A DNA stretch of 64,000 nt, taken from NCBI GenBank assembly GCA_010405405.1, contig MU004230.1:2067744-2131743 (forward strand), read 5' to 3'. Positions 1-11,458 of this stretch are shown here, in pieces (the first letter of the stretch is position 1; every line of letters starts with the position of its first letter). Both the position numbers and the translations under genes were made by a program. The notes beneath the pieces are model-generated. The model did not search any database, was not told the origin of the DNA, and saw nothing but the letters and a program-made list of their open reading frames with translations. Source of the stretch: Microthyrium microscopicum. Its lineage: Eukaryota; Ascomycota; Dothideomycetes; Microthyriales; Microthyriaceae.

Positions 1-2087
1 CCAAAGTGGAAGGGTGTTTCTGGTCGTCGCCCTGAACATGGCCAATGTGAGGACTCTCGAGTATCAACATGAGCAGTAAAATCAACCCATTGAGGGGCGG
101 TCGACGGTCGAGGTCAGAGAAAGATCCCAATAGTGGTAGACTCGGGCTAAAACGGGATAATCTATAGGCCAATGCTTGCATCAAACTAAGGAGGGTTACC
201 TGGATAACATCAAATGTAATAACCACTCGATTGTGTTAATCACACCCAGTGTGCAGTTAGGTACTGCAGTGGGCCCCTTTCATGGAAGCTGGACTTGGAC
301 ACTTCAGTTTGCCGAGCAGAAATCCATATTTATAATCAAACAGGACCGGCTATTGAACCACTTGAGAGTTGTAGTTGGAGTTCTGAAGCTCAAAATGTTC
401 CGCTAAAATAAGTACTGACTCGTGTGAAGTGCTCCACATGGTACCGGTACCAGATGATAGATCTTATTGTGGATATTCAGTAGTCAATCTTCAAAACTTT
501 ATCAATAATGTCAAGATCCTCCACTAGATTCCAGAAGATCTGGCTCTCGGGGTGCATATCGCGGAAAACACGGGAACAGCACCAAACCCTATGAACAGTG
601 AGCACTCATTGAAAAAACTTCACTAAGATGCATTCTTCTGCAATTGGACGGCGAACCACGCATGTAAAGAGCCTCTACTTGATAGAAGCAGACAAGCTCA
701 CTGATGCTTCACTAGGTGCAGGTGAAGGAGACGAGGTTGCATTGGGTGCTTGCCTTGCATTCCTGTACTATAAGTTGGTAAGAGGGGCAATTTCTCTGCG
801 ATAGAATTTTCCTTTTTATCAGAAGCTGCGAAGCAGAATTGGGCAGCTGTGTGTGGTTTGGTACAAAGAACATGTACTTCTTCCCATTCCTACATGATCA
901 GGCGCCTGATCGATCGATCATAGAGAAATCTGCAGTCGCTCTGGAAGGGTAATCTTTTCGTATAAACGAAAGTGTGATCGATTCTACCTATAATCCGTCG
1001 TTGGGCTGAAATGGTGTTGTTGGCCGATGTTGTACAGAGATCAACCAACAACCTTTCGTATCACGAACATGGAGGACCGTTGATCCCAACGTTCAGAATG
1101 CTGCCGTGGCCGCATTTACATCCCTTGCACTATCCATGTGCACATGGTCACTTTTTGCATCGCAAAAAGAGGCCAGCAGGGTCCACATGCAGGCTTTTGG
1201 AGGTTGGAATGAGGCAACGCGGGGAAACGGGGTGGTGGTAACGAATGAGGAGAGCAAATTTGTCTTTCATGCAGCTCACGAGCAGCTCTGGGAAGGTATT
1301 TGCAGAATTGATGGAGATGGCACCGCTGGGCTCAATCATCGGACCTTTTGCTGCTGTCTGTCATACTCGCCGAGCATATGAACTTCTTGTGTCGCCCAAT
1401 CAAGAATTACACAAGAAAGCACCCAGAATGAAGGGGAGCTAAAGTAGACTCTAGAGGCAACGCAAGATGGTGAGCGGAGGCTGGGCTTGGTGGAGACTGA
1501 GTCGGCGAGGGTGGACTAAGAAAGTCAGAATCCCCAGAATTTGTTCCATTTCAGGAACAGCTATCTCCGGCCCGTTCCTACCGCGAATCCTGATGGATAG
1601 ACAAATACCAACCAAAGTGCTGTTTGCAGATAAAAGCGGCTAGGTTGTTGTTTACTAGTTTGAGGTTGTTGGATGTGTTTTGGTTGTTGTGAGACCCTGG
1701 ATTTTGGGATTCAAACGTGACCCTCAAGACCCTCCACTGGCACGTCATGAGCTCAAGCGCTTCGGTGCTGAGGCCGCCGTGAAGCCTTGGGCTTACCACT
1801 GTTGACTCTCTTTGTTTGTTTCGAGCATTTGATTTTCTTTCTCTTCATATTCTCCAGCTCTATCCTTCGCGTCCAGTTCTGTCCTAAAGTTTGGTTGTTG
1901 CGGTACAAAGACAAACAGCTGGTGCCTGTTTCACCTGGAGCCCGATTATAATCCGGGGACGAGAATACGCCGTATCACAACCCCTTTCATCGCCCAGATG
2001 TCATGAATATCACTTTATCGTAGCGTGATACCTCACTGAGTGCTATCTGCAACATCTGCGGCTTCCCTTTGTCCGCATACAACCGAC
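1..2087. other. Intergenic stretch upstream of the CLC channel gene
   Basis: I see no convincing gene. The open frames here are under 100 codons, several begin at non-ATG codons, and none reads like a protein family I know. The last 200 bases or so should hold the promoter and 5' leader of the chloride channel gene. A gene running in from the left edge cannot be excluded. Confidence 0.5.
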
Positions 2088-4972
2088 ATGGAAGAAGACG
2101 ACCGGGTCCTAGAAATAGGCCAGCACTACAACGACGAACGGGAGCGTCCCACATCGCCACTTCTTCAAAGACGTACCTATTCAACGCGTTCTCTAGACCC
2201 ATCTCAGCGGTTCAGCAGGCGTAGTAACGATCCTGATGAGAGCTCGAGCCTACTGGATCATATTGATGGGCCTCTTGGACGGTCGTACCGCAGCATTGCT
2301 TCGACTGGCCCAGCAACTCCTCGTCCGCAGCGGCAACACAGCTATAGCACGAATGCCCGTCTTACGCGAAATCACAGTCGAAGAAATTCGGCACAATTTA
2401 GCCAGCGGCTGGTGAATGCTCTGGGGGCTGAACGAACACAACGACAGACGGGACTTGGTATGTTCACCAAAAAAAGGCGTAGCCTGACGTGAAAAGTAAC
2501 TAACCACGTTTGCAGAATCGAGCCTTTACGCGTCGAAATCCTTCTTTCTTACCGATCGCGTTTGGTACGATCAGTTTACATCAACGGACTGGGTGCACGA
2601 TCAAATCGCTGATGCGTTCCGCGTAAAAGCATTGCATAATGAAAAGGGCTTGCGTGGCAGGTTACATATACTATATGATGCTGTTCAAGGCTGGATACTG
2701 GTTGCGATCATTGGCATTCTTACAGCCTTGGTTGCATACTTTGTCAATGTGGCGGAAGGCACCATGTTCGATTATAAGTCTGGTTACTGCGAGACAGGAT
2801 GGTATCTTGCTAAAAAGAAATGCTGTTCTGGAGCTAGCATCTGCGATAACTGGAGAAAGTGGTCCCAAGTCATACGGACTGACAGTATCGAGGACGAGTC
2901 CATCGACTTTCTGGCCTTCATTGCATTTGTTGTTTCCTTGTCAGTCATTGGGTGTATGCTCACCCTTATGACAAAGACTGTCATTCCATCCTCAATATCA
3001 ATCACCACCCTGGATGAGAATCTAGGGGCTGATCGGGTTCACAATGCTGAGGATGATGAAGGCGTTGGCAAAGCTCCTGATGGCTCGTCTACCTTTGCAG
3101 AAGTAAATGTCCGACCATCTATGGTATATTACGCAGCCGCTGGCTCTGGGGTTGCTGAGATCAAAGTAATTGTTTCAGGCTTCGTGCTTCACGGTTACCT
3201 TGGTGTACAAACCTTGGTGATCAAAGCTCTTGGCTTGGTCTTTAGCGTTGCATCTGGACTATCTGTTGGAAAAGAAGGTCCATTTGTGCATATTGCCACC
3301 TGTGTTGGCAATGTGTGCTGCCGTCTGTTTCCCAAATACAACCGGAATGATATGAAAAGACGAGAAGCATTGAGTGCTGCAGCTGCAAGTGGAGTAGCGG
3401 TTGCGTTTGGTGCCCCAATAGCTGGAGTACTTTTCAGCTTGGAGGAGATATCTTACTACTTTCCACCGAAAACCCTCTTTCGAACCTTCTTTTGCTGCAT
3501 TGTAAGTCCAACCTAAATTCACCTCGCCATACAAAGGTAAGACCGGACATTGACTACGTGCAGGTGGCTGCTCTGTCTCTAAAATTTCTCAATCCCTATG
3601 GAACCAACAAGATAGTCCTCTTTGAGGTTCGCTATATTACGGACTGGTACTCATTTGAGATGCCAATATTTATCTTTCTAGGAATCCTAGGGGGAGTTCT
3701 TGGAGCGTTGTTCATCAAAGCAACCCGGATCTGGGCTCAAACCTTCCGCCGTATACCTGCCATCAAGAAGTATCCAATGTTTGAAGTTATTCTGGTCGCC
3801 CTTGTGACTGGAATTGTAAGTTTCTGGAATCGCTATACCCGCATTCCTGTTACGGAGTTACTGTTGGAACTTGCCAGTCCATGTGATGCCTATTCACAAT
3901 CTGGCTTCGGACTTTGTCCTGATCGAGAGAATATTCCCAATGTTATATGGTATCTTTCGATAGCATTCGTCATCAAGGCGATCCTCACTACCATCACCTT
4001 TGGTATCAAAATACCTGCCGGCATCTACGTACCGTCCATGGTTGTTGGTGGTATTCTTGGCAGAATTGTAGGCCATGGAGTTCAGTACTTGGCCCTTACC
4101 TACCCAAGCTCGGGATTATTTGGTACCTGCAACCCTGATGGTGCACCAGAGGACTGTGTCGTGCCTGGAGTGTACGCAATGGTCGCCGCTGGAGCAACCA
4201 TGTGCGGTGTAACACGACTTTCCGTCACCCTTGCGGTCATACTTTTCGAACTCACTGGCAGTCTTGACCATGTGCTACCATTCTCTATCGGTGTGCTCGT
4301 ATCCAAGTGGACCGCTGACATGATTGAGCCTCGTAGCATCTACGATCTCTTGACCGACATGAACAGCTATCCGTTCCTGGACAATAAGCATCGTCCGATT
4401 TTCACCTCTGAGTTTGAGGAGATCATCCCACGCCATCTTCGCGAACCGCGCTATATTGACATCACCGCTTCCCCGCTGGTACCTGCTACTGAGCTCCGCG
4501 GCAAACTCGAAAAGCTCCACGAAGCCGGCGAAATTGACGGAGGCCTGCCAATACTACGCAATGGTGTACTGGTCGGCCTCATCCCGGCTCCTGACCTCGA
4601 GTTTGCACTTGACAAGCTAGATAATGAAGAGAATAGTTTGTGCCTCATGGCTTCTGACATACCTTGGCAAGGATACGAAGACGAAGACGATATCAATGAC
4701 GGAGGTAGCGATGCCGATCCAACCGACTTTACTCGATATATAGATCCGGCTCCAGTCGCCCTTGATGTGCACTCACCACTGGATCTGGTCTTTGAATGTT
4801 TTGTAAAGCTGGGCTTGCGATATGTATGTGCATCTCGGGATGGGCTATATGCTGGCATGGTAAGTTTACTAGAAAACCCAGCACTGACATGATCTAACGA
4901 GCACAGGTGCATAAGAAAGCGTTTGTCAAGTACTGCAAAGACTTGGAAACAGCTAAACACAACACAACATGA
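2088..4972 (+). CDS. CLC-type voltage-gated chloride channel / Cl-/H+ exchanger
   Basis: Fungal CLC protein of the GEF1/CLC-3-5 branch, which moves chloride, probably in exchange for protons, across Golgi and endosomal membranes. Four exons, 2088-2457, 2516-3501, 3564-4859 and 4907-4972, encode 905 residues; all three introns have GT..AG ends and rejoin the frame. Residues 1-123 form a polar cytosolic tail. Family signatures are GSGVAEIKV (from about residue 333), the selectivity and gating loop GKEGPFVH (about 375, with gating glutamate 377) and GIKIPAGIYVPS (about 600). The last 200 residues match the usual paired CBS region, split by a long acidic loop (YEDEDDINDGGSDAD). I chose the ATG at 2088 because the upstream in-frame codon is not ATG. 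Length and layout are normal. Organelle assignment is by family. Confidence 0.93.
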
Positions 4973-5184
4973 ATCCATTTACAAGGCGGTTGCATCTTCT
5001 GGCGTTGGATTACCGATATTGCATCTTAATAGCGTGCATTTTTTGACTGCATCATCATTACTCAGTTGTAAATTGGTTTCCGTTTGTTTTGGTTTGCGAT
5101 AGTTGGATACCCAAGAATTATTCTAGACTGAATACAAAGTACTATGTTCTATAGATTTCGACAAACCGCTAACACGTACACGCT

Positions 5185-6443
5185 TCACCATTCCCCACAC
5201 TCATAATAATTCCCCCAAAAGTCCTTTTTCCACGCTTGAACAAGATTAATCACAGCGCTATCAGCAAACGGCGCGATCTGAGTCGCAAATAGACCCGCCA
5301 CGCCTGCTACTCTGCTCGCAAACCACACCGGATTAGTCGCTCCCGCCCATCCTAGAACCTTTTTTGGCTGGTAATTTTCTGGTACCCCTCCAGCAATTGC
5401 ACCAGCGAGGCCATGGTTCATATGCTTATCCAGATCCCGGCCACCAAGTAGCCCCATACCAAGATTGAGCTCTCGCATCATCGAAATAGGAGGTGAATCC
5501 TCCGCCAATTGTGGCGCAAACATCTGATCAACTGTGTCTGCTTTCAACAGCTTTGGTGTGTCGGATATGATATCTTTCAGGACGGCGAGGTAATCGGCCG
5601 CTGTAAAGCACAAGCCATCTCCGCCCGTCTGGTCAACGGCATTGTCGCCAAAGTCCAGCAAACCAGGCTTGAGTCCGCCATCTGGCGCCCGCTCGCCTGC
5701 TTGCTGTAGTCGTGCTGCGTATTCTGGGTGTGCAGAGAGATGGAATGTCGGAAATGGAGCGACGAGGCCTAACGGCTCCCATATATTCTCAATGAAGTAC
5801 TCTTCCAGAGACATATTGCCGTTCAATCGCCGCACGACGATGCCAGCCCAGTCAATACTTGGGCCGTAAAGCCACCCCTCACCAGGCTCGAATATGAGCG
5901 GGTAGTTGAAGTATTCTGCCGTGATCTGAGAGCTAGCAGCCTGTTTGCCTTGCTCAGTCTCAGCCCATTTGGTGAGCAGTGGATGCATCATTGCGTATCC
6001 AAGGCCAGACGTGTGGGTGAGTAGATGGCGAGCAGTGACCTTCTTCGTGCTAAGTTTGGTGATCAGCTTCCCATCGGATTCGCCAGTCAAGATTTCCTTG
6101 TTGGTTAGTTCAGGAAGGATCTTGTCCAGGGGCTCGTCGAGGCCGATGAGACCTTTCTCGATGCATTGGAGCAGGGCGATGCTGGTGATGAGCTTTGTCA
6201 TGCTTGCGCCTTTGAACACGGCGTCTTCCTTCAAAGGTGAGGCATCTTCCGAGAGGGAATCATAGCCTGCGATTTTGCTGTAGATTTGCTTGCCTATCAG
6301 GTCCTCGCATTAGCTAATCATGAGTGTAACTGATAACTTGACACGATCATACCATTTTTGTCTACGACTTTGAATAGGGCACCATGTACTTCAGCGTTCC
6401 CCTTGGAAGTGTATTCAGCAAGAAGTTCATCAAAGTCTGACAT
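5185..6443 (-). CDS. Serine beta-lactamase-like hydrolase / transesterase (class C fold)
   Basis: Two exons, 6443-6353 and 6293-5185, joined over a 59-base intron, give 399 residues, typical of fungal beta-lactamase-related enzymes (MEROPS S12; LovD-like acyltransferases and esterases). The nucleophile motif SxxK appears as SMTK at residues 61-64. LLTHTSGLGY at about 121-130 is the usual family block, and Tyr173 in WLYGPS lies where the second catalytic tyrosine is expected. No signal peptide is evident, so a cytosolic enzyme is likely. Physiological substrate is unknown; members act on acyl esters, lactones or acyl transfer in polyketide pathways. No polyketide synthase lies nearby, so a role in secondary metabolism is unsupported. 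It converges with the CLC gene, 212 bases away. Confidence 0.88.
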
Positions 6444-7320
6444 CTTGGAATAGAAAAGCGGAGAAAAGATATGTCAATGTAGTGGTTGGAGCCTTTGATG
6501 TTCATTGTAGCAGGGATGGGAGGTTAATGGCTTGGACTACTTGTGTCTGTAGCTGTTAGTTCTTATAATTACTATGTACCTCTTACTTTAGTGCTTTGCT
6601 CAGTTTTTGTTTATGCCACGATTCTACAAAACGATACAGCGCAGATCTCGAACGTGGCTCTAGGCATCAACACCTCGGAACTAAACGGTCGGATCATCGG
6701 CAGCGCGGTGGAGCTTTATAATGAAGCTAGTAAAAGGTCGAAAGTAGAGCTTTGCTCGTTGTGTCCTTGTGTATCCTACCGGGTGCTACTCGACTTGACA
6801 CCTCGCAGATTTAGGGCTGATCTTTAACACATGCGGTTCAGATCAAAGCTGGACGAAGGAGTTGGTGGTTAGAATAAGCCTATGAAGAACATGCATACAA
6901 TACTCTGTACTGACGCTAAATCCTCAGCTAGCAAGATGCTTACACTATGAAAAGTGCTTTGTGAAAGCAAAGAATCAAATTCCTACAAAAACAACGTTCT
7001 AAAACTACATACGAATGCGCAAGAAACCAAATCAGCTATACAAGCGCCCTGGCCATTTTGGAGTGGAGATACCTGTGTACAACGCCTTTCTAAAAGCCAT
7101 TCACCAAGCACAATCACTATCGACACGCCCATGGATTATGAAGTACATTTGTGCTTTGCCGACAGGAATGAGCACGATCTTGAAACAAAACACCCTTATG
7201 CGGCCAAGTACTCCCTCTTTTGAAATTGGACCAGTGCAATGTACAGTAGTAATGACTTTCTATAATCCTCCTCGTGTGGGCGCGTGCCATTGTTATCACA
7301 AAAGTTTGCCTTGGTGTTGC
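6444..7320. other. Intergenic, no gene seen
   Basis: It separates the start of the hydrolase gene from the 3' end of the RRM gene. Open frames of 89-127 codons on the plus strand (6543-7398) overlap in different frames, look compositionally random and show no paired splice signals. I see no repeat or RNA gene. Confidence 0.5.
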
Positions 7321-8376
7321 TTAGGCCTTGTTTTCTGCTTCTTTGGCGCCAGCATCTTCTACGGCAGCATCTTCAGCCTCAGAGGTCTCGTGGACTAGTT
7401 CTTGTTCGGTGGAGGTTTCGACGTCTTCCTGTTTGGGGGCAGCGGGTTTACTGCCATCAGCCCGGTATATAGCTTCCTCAGGGGCCAAAGCTTTTGGCTT
7501 GTCCTTGGTGAAGGCTTCCATGGCAGCGGTACGCCCAGAATGGCTGTAATCAACGCGGAGAGTTCGGCCACCGACCTCATGGCCGTTTAGCTTAGCATGG
7601 GCAGCCTCAGCACTGGGGACATCCAAGAAGTCGGCATGGGCGAAACCACGAGGTTGGCCACTACGGCGGTCGATGGCAATGCGCACATCACGGATGTTGG
7701 CTAGTGGACGGAAGAGGTTATTGAGCTCGCGATCGGTAAGGGTGTATGCGAGGTTGCCGATGAAGAGAGTGCTGGTTGGGCCCTCAGGCTGCTTGCGCTC
7801 TTTTGCGACGAATAGTGGGCGGACGTAGTTGACGACCATTCGGCGACCCTTGAATGCAGATCCGTCGGAGTCTGATCGAGCCCGTATGGCGTCCTCAAGG
7901 TTCTCGAACTCTACGAATCCGTATCTAAGGGGTGTTAGAGGTAATCGTTATATGACAATGATGGATGTCGTACCCTTTGCTGAAACCTTTGAAATCAATC
8001 ACGATTCGTGCTTCTGATATCTTCCCGAAAGACTCGAAATGTTCTCTAAGGCTTGCGGCAGTCACATCGAACGCGACATTACCAACATAAAGTTTCTTGT
8101 TCTGAGGGACGTTAAGACCATTAGATGATAGCGACTGTGCCTCGTCTTGTCTCAGGGCGAAGGTATTGCTGTAAAAGCGCGCGGCAGGTAGGGCAAAAGA
8201 TGCGGCGATGTAGGAGGATTGGAGAGATCTTGATGTAATTCGAAGACCTTGTCTTGATGTCGATAGGAGAGCGCGCCGCGATGTGGAAGTGGCCAGGCGT
8301 ACGGCAGCAGATCGAAGAGCGTCCCTAAAGGTTCAGTTAGTGAATGCTGAGGGATTCAATAGCATTACACTTACAT
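7321..8376 (-). CDS. Two-RRM RNA-binding protein, probably mitochondrial
   Basis: Coding exons 8376-8375, 8324-7974 and 7924-7321 give 318 residues. The first coding exon is only AT; the G of the start codon lies across a 50-base intron (GTAAGT..CTTTAG). The resulting N-terminus (MDALRSAAVRLATSTSRRAL, then Arg/Ser-rich to about residue 55) is a classic mitochondrial presequence with no acidic residue after Asp2 until about 61. RRM1 spans about 78-155 (RNP2 LYVGNV, RNP1 KGYGFVEF) and RRM2 about 169-247 (RNP2 LFIGNL, RNP1 RGFAHADF). A low-complexity acidic/alanine tail follows. Role inferred: RNA binding in mitochondrial transcript metabolism. An upstream open frame in phase with exon 1 (to 8562) could add 63 residues at the front. 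Confidence 0.85.
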
Positions 8377-8792
8377 TTTGAAGTCAATTGATGCAGGAGC
8401 GATGAAGGAATTAGTGCGTTTGATAAAGGAGAGGAAAACTTGAAGCTTTTGAAAGACGATAATCTTTTGCTTGAGAGTTGAGACTGGGCTTGCAACTTTT
8501 TCGAGCTCGGGCCAGTCAGGAAGCGATGACATAATCATGCTTGACCAATTATGGCGCATCAATTGCCAGACTACAGTAATGAGACTAGCGCCTCTTCAAC
8601 ATTCAAGCAGGATCCAAAGACTTTGATATACTCAACTGCTTACGACACCTGAGAATAAATATTTCGATCAGTAGCGGGAGAGGTTTGGTTCATATAGGCA
8701 CATTAGTCCAGCAACACAAGAACTGTTGTAGCTTTTCATCCCTTGACTTGACAAGAATCATTGCATAAAAACCATCGTAATCTATCTTTGTA
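8377..8792. other. 5' flank of the RRM gene
   Basis: It holds the leader and promoter of the RRM gene. The frame entering the split start codon stays open on the minus strand to an ATG at 8562 with further in-frame ATGs, so a longer N-terminal form is formally possible. Otherwise I see nothing down to the TA at 8791 that marks the transposon edge. Confidence 0.45.
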
Positions 8793-10504
8793 CTGGGTCC
8801 TACCCCTGCTAAATTCAATGTGAACTATCGGTGTGCCACCAAAAACGCCTGTATTTACTATATATCAAAACGACTAATTACAAGACCATTCTAAGCCTAA
8901 TTTAGATGATTTTTAGTACTATATATAGCCCCCGTTCGTAGCTATCACCGCAGCATAACGAGCAGGCATTGTTGCAATCAAACGACGAAGCTATTCCTAA
9001 GTAATTGCATCCCAAGCTGCTTAAATAGCTCCTCGAAGCTAAATTAGGGTCAAACGGGCGTGAGTTTTATAGAGGGCCTAAATGTGATTCTTCATTCTAG
9101 CCCAAATGGCTTTAATTAGGTTCAAATTAGGTAAGTAGGGAGGGAATTCCATCACGGGGATGCCCATAGATTCCAAGGTGTCTTTAGTCAACTTCGCAGT
9201 ATGTAAAGAAGCGTTATCATGCATAAAAAGGGTCGCTATTAGTATTTCGTCAAAGAATTGGCCTACAAGAGGGCAAATCCGCTTAGAATACCCCTAAGCG
9301 GTAATCATCTTCCACCGTTTCTCCCAAAATAGATAAGATCCTTTCTTATCTCTACAAAACTGACTCCAAAACATTTATCCACGAGGGTAAGAAACCTTTA
9401 AAAAGACACAAGTATCTAAATATGCTTCACCTGCTTAACAAGTAATCCAACGCTTTTAGTGGTTGCCATTAACCCACGTCTCATTAGACCAATCAACCTG
9501 CTACTACTAATCTAACGACTATATAATATAAGTATAGGCAAATTTAAGGCGTTTAGCTCTAGCAGCCACTAAAAGATATAGCTTACCTAAGGCAATTCTA
9601 CGTTCAAATCCGCAGCTTCAAAGTACTATTTTAATCGTAGTGTCGCTAACGCTAAAGTAGGCAAACGAACCTCTAGCAAGCTCAACATACGTCATAGATC
9701 GATTCCAATGACTATCTGTAATAAACGAAATAATCTCGTTAGTCTGTTCATCGTTCAAGGCACGGCGGCAGCAAGTTCGGCGGGTAGGGGTAACATTTAG
9801 CTAAGAGAGAGTATATTAAACCTAATTACGTATAAATTTCAAAGCCTCAGCAATAGCTTGTTGAGGGAATCCAACAGCCTTCAGAGTATACACCTTCAAG
9901 CGATCATCGCGGGTAAGCTACGGAGACCAATTTGACACAGTTGTACCAGAAAACAAGGTATTATCAGTCCTAAAAGAGCTAGTGGCTAACAAATCAAGAG
10001 AATCCAGGCCTTCATCAATACCGATCCAGTCTGAATCAGAATCAGGATCAGGATCAAGGAACAGGGCCCCCAAATCAAGGTTCAAGTGATCAGGGGTGGT
10101 AGAGGGGGCTGGCGGCTCTTCTAGAGCCTCTCAAGGGATCCAAACGAACCACAAATTAGCAATATATTCCATAGTAATTGGTAAAGGGGCAAAGATAAGA
10201 GAATAAGTATGTTTTAATTGGTTAAGATAAGATAGAATAGTTAGTTATTGAAGCCAAAATAGACGCTCCAAGGGAGCTATTTATCTACAAGGGAATACTG
10301 CAGGATTTAGAGCCAAAATAGGCAAAACGCCGCTAATTTATTAATGCCATTATGATCTACACCCAAAACAGGTTATATTACTTCAAAATAGGTTATTATA
10401 ACACCAATAAACGCCTCTATAGAGCTCCTAATCAACCTGTCTAAAGATCACCATTGTAGATCCTGTGGCTTCCACATACTGGATTCAGCAGGGGTAGGAC
10501 TAAG
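8793..10504 (-). mobile_element. Degenerate Tc1/mariner transposon with TIRs and TA duplication
   Basis: A 1.7 kb element flanked by TA on both sides (8791-8792 and 10505-10506). Its ends are inverted repeats of about 30 bases sharing GTCCTACCCCTGCT; most differences are C/T or G/A transitions. Read on the minus strand, broken pieces of a Tc1/mariner transposase appear in order from about 9500 to 8930: an ETWVNGNH-like block, MFWSQF, YLFWEK, the catalytic-Asp region MHDNASLHTA, then PPYLPNLNLIKAIWARMK (the SPDLNPIExxW family block) and MPARYAAVI near the C-terminus. In-frame stops, mostly TAA/TAG, interrupt it throughout, as expected from RIP-type C-to-T change. It cannot encode an active transposase. 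Confidence 0.9.
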
Positions 10505-10587
10505 TATATTACACGTCCGTTGACCATACGACGAAATTTTGTTATCACTTCGATTCAACTACCAGCGCTACCTGTCTATCCTACATC

Positions 10588-10961
10588 TCACTTTGACTCT
10601 TGAAGCCACGGGAACGCCTCCAAGTCCTCCTTGGGGTCAGCTGGTGCTTTGCTACCTTTACACAGGTTAAATTTGTACAGTAAGGTAAACGGTTGACATA
10701 CTGCTCGGTGCATCAGATGATGGTGCAGGCGCCTTGCTCTTTTGAAATTCTGCCTTTGCTTGCGATATCAGGTTCTCTTTCTGTTCCCATTCGGTACGCT
10801 TGGCGCGTAATCGTTCGCCAGAAGATATGGAGAGTTGATGATAGAAGCCGTAGAAGACACCGAGGCCAAGTGCTGACCAGCGGAGTACCTAAACTGCGAG
10901 TCAGCAGTGTATTGCGAGCGCTAGAGGTATTTCAGCATACATTGACTCCCGACGAAGCCAT
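10588..10961 (-). CDS. ATP21: Mitochondrial F1Fo ATP synthase subunit e
   Basis: Three small exons, 10961-10941, 10888-10702 and 10655-10588, give 91 residues, the usual size. The N-terminus (MASSGVNVLRWSALGLGVFY) carries the single membrane span with the GxxxG motif (GVFYG) used in subunit e/g contacts and ATP synthase dimerisation. A charged, probably coiled-coil stretch (SGERLRAKRTEWEQKENL) and a short tail ending FPWLQESK follow. The protein sits in the inner mitochondrial membrane and helps shape cristae. Both introns have standard donors (GTATGC, GTATGT). The gene ends 84 bases from the Tc1/mariner fossil and is divergent from the dynein intermediate chain gene. Confidence 0.92.
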
Positions 10962-11458
10962 TATATTGAGCTCTTGCGGAGGAGATGCGCAGGACCGGAG
11001 GTAGTGTTGTGCAGCAGCAATAGAGTGCGCCTGTCCAATGGATTTATTGAGGTGTCAATTGTGAGTCGACCGAGGTATTAAGGAGGTGACGGAGGTATCT
11101 GGAACACGGCGACGTTGTAATTGTGAAGCTCCAGTTACAGAAACAACTTTTGACGATGGTTGAAGAAAGCACTTTGGCCTGCTGGGATCGGATTCGGGGG
11201 AGAGCTTTTTTGCCGACCACACTACGGGCTCCGATTGGTTGAGCGCTCCTGCCCCTGCAAGAGCAAGAGCAGTGCAGCATTACACTAATAACTACTCCCT
11301 CAGGCAAGGGCTTGCAGGCTCAACTTCAATGTTCAATGATCGCGTTTCCCTGTCAGCTATCCCCCATCTTCGACGCGAAACGCCGCATTGCCCCCGCTCG
11401 TACCTTTGATTACTTGTTTTCTTACAAAAGACTTGCGATAGGCAAGCCAAACGCGATC
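10962..11458. promoter_or_regulatory. Shared divergent 5' region of subunit e and dynein IC genes
   Basis: About 500 bases separate the two start codons on opposite strands, so both promoters must lie here. I see no gene. I cannot name specific factor-binding sites with confidence. Confidence 0.45.

Noticed and set aside
1011-1442. Overlapping open frames of 63-91 codons
   Set aside because: They occupy several frames and both strands at once, without motifs or splice signals, which is the pattern of chance.
5185-6443. A secondary-metabolite cluster around the beta-lactamase-like hydrolase
   Set aside because: LovD-like enzymes occur in polyketide clusters, but no synthase, P450 or cluster regulator lies within the window.
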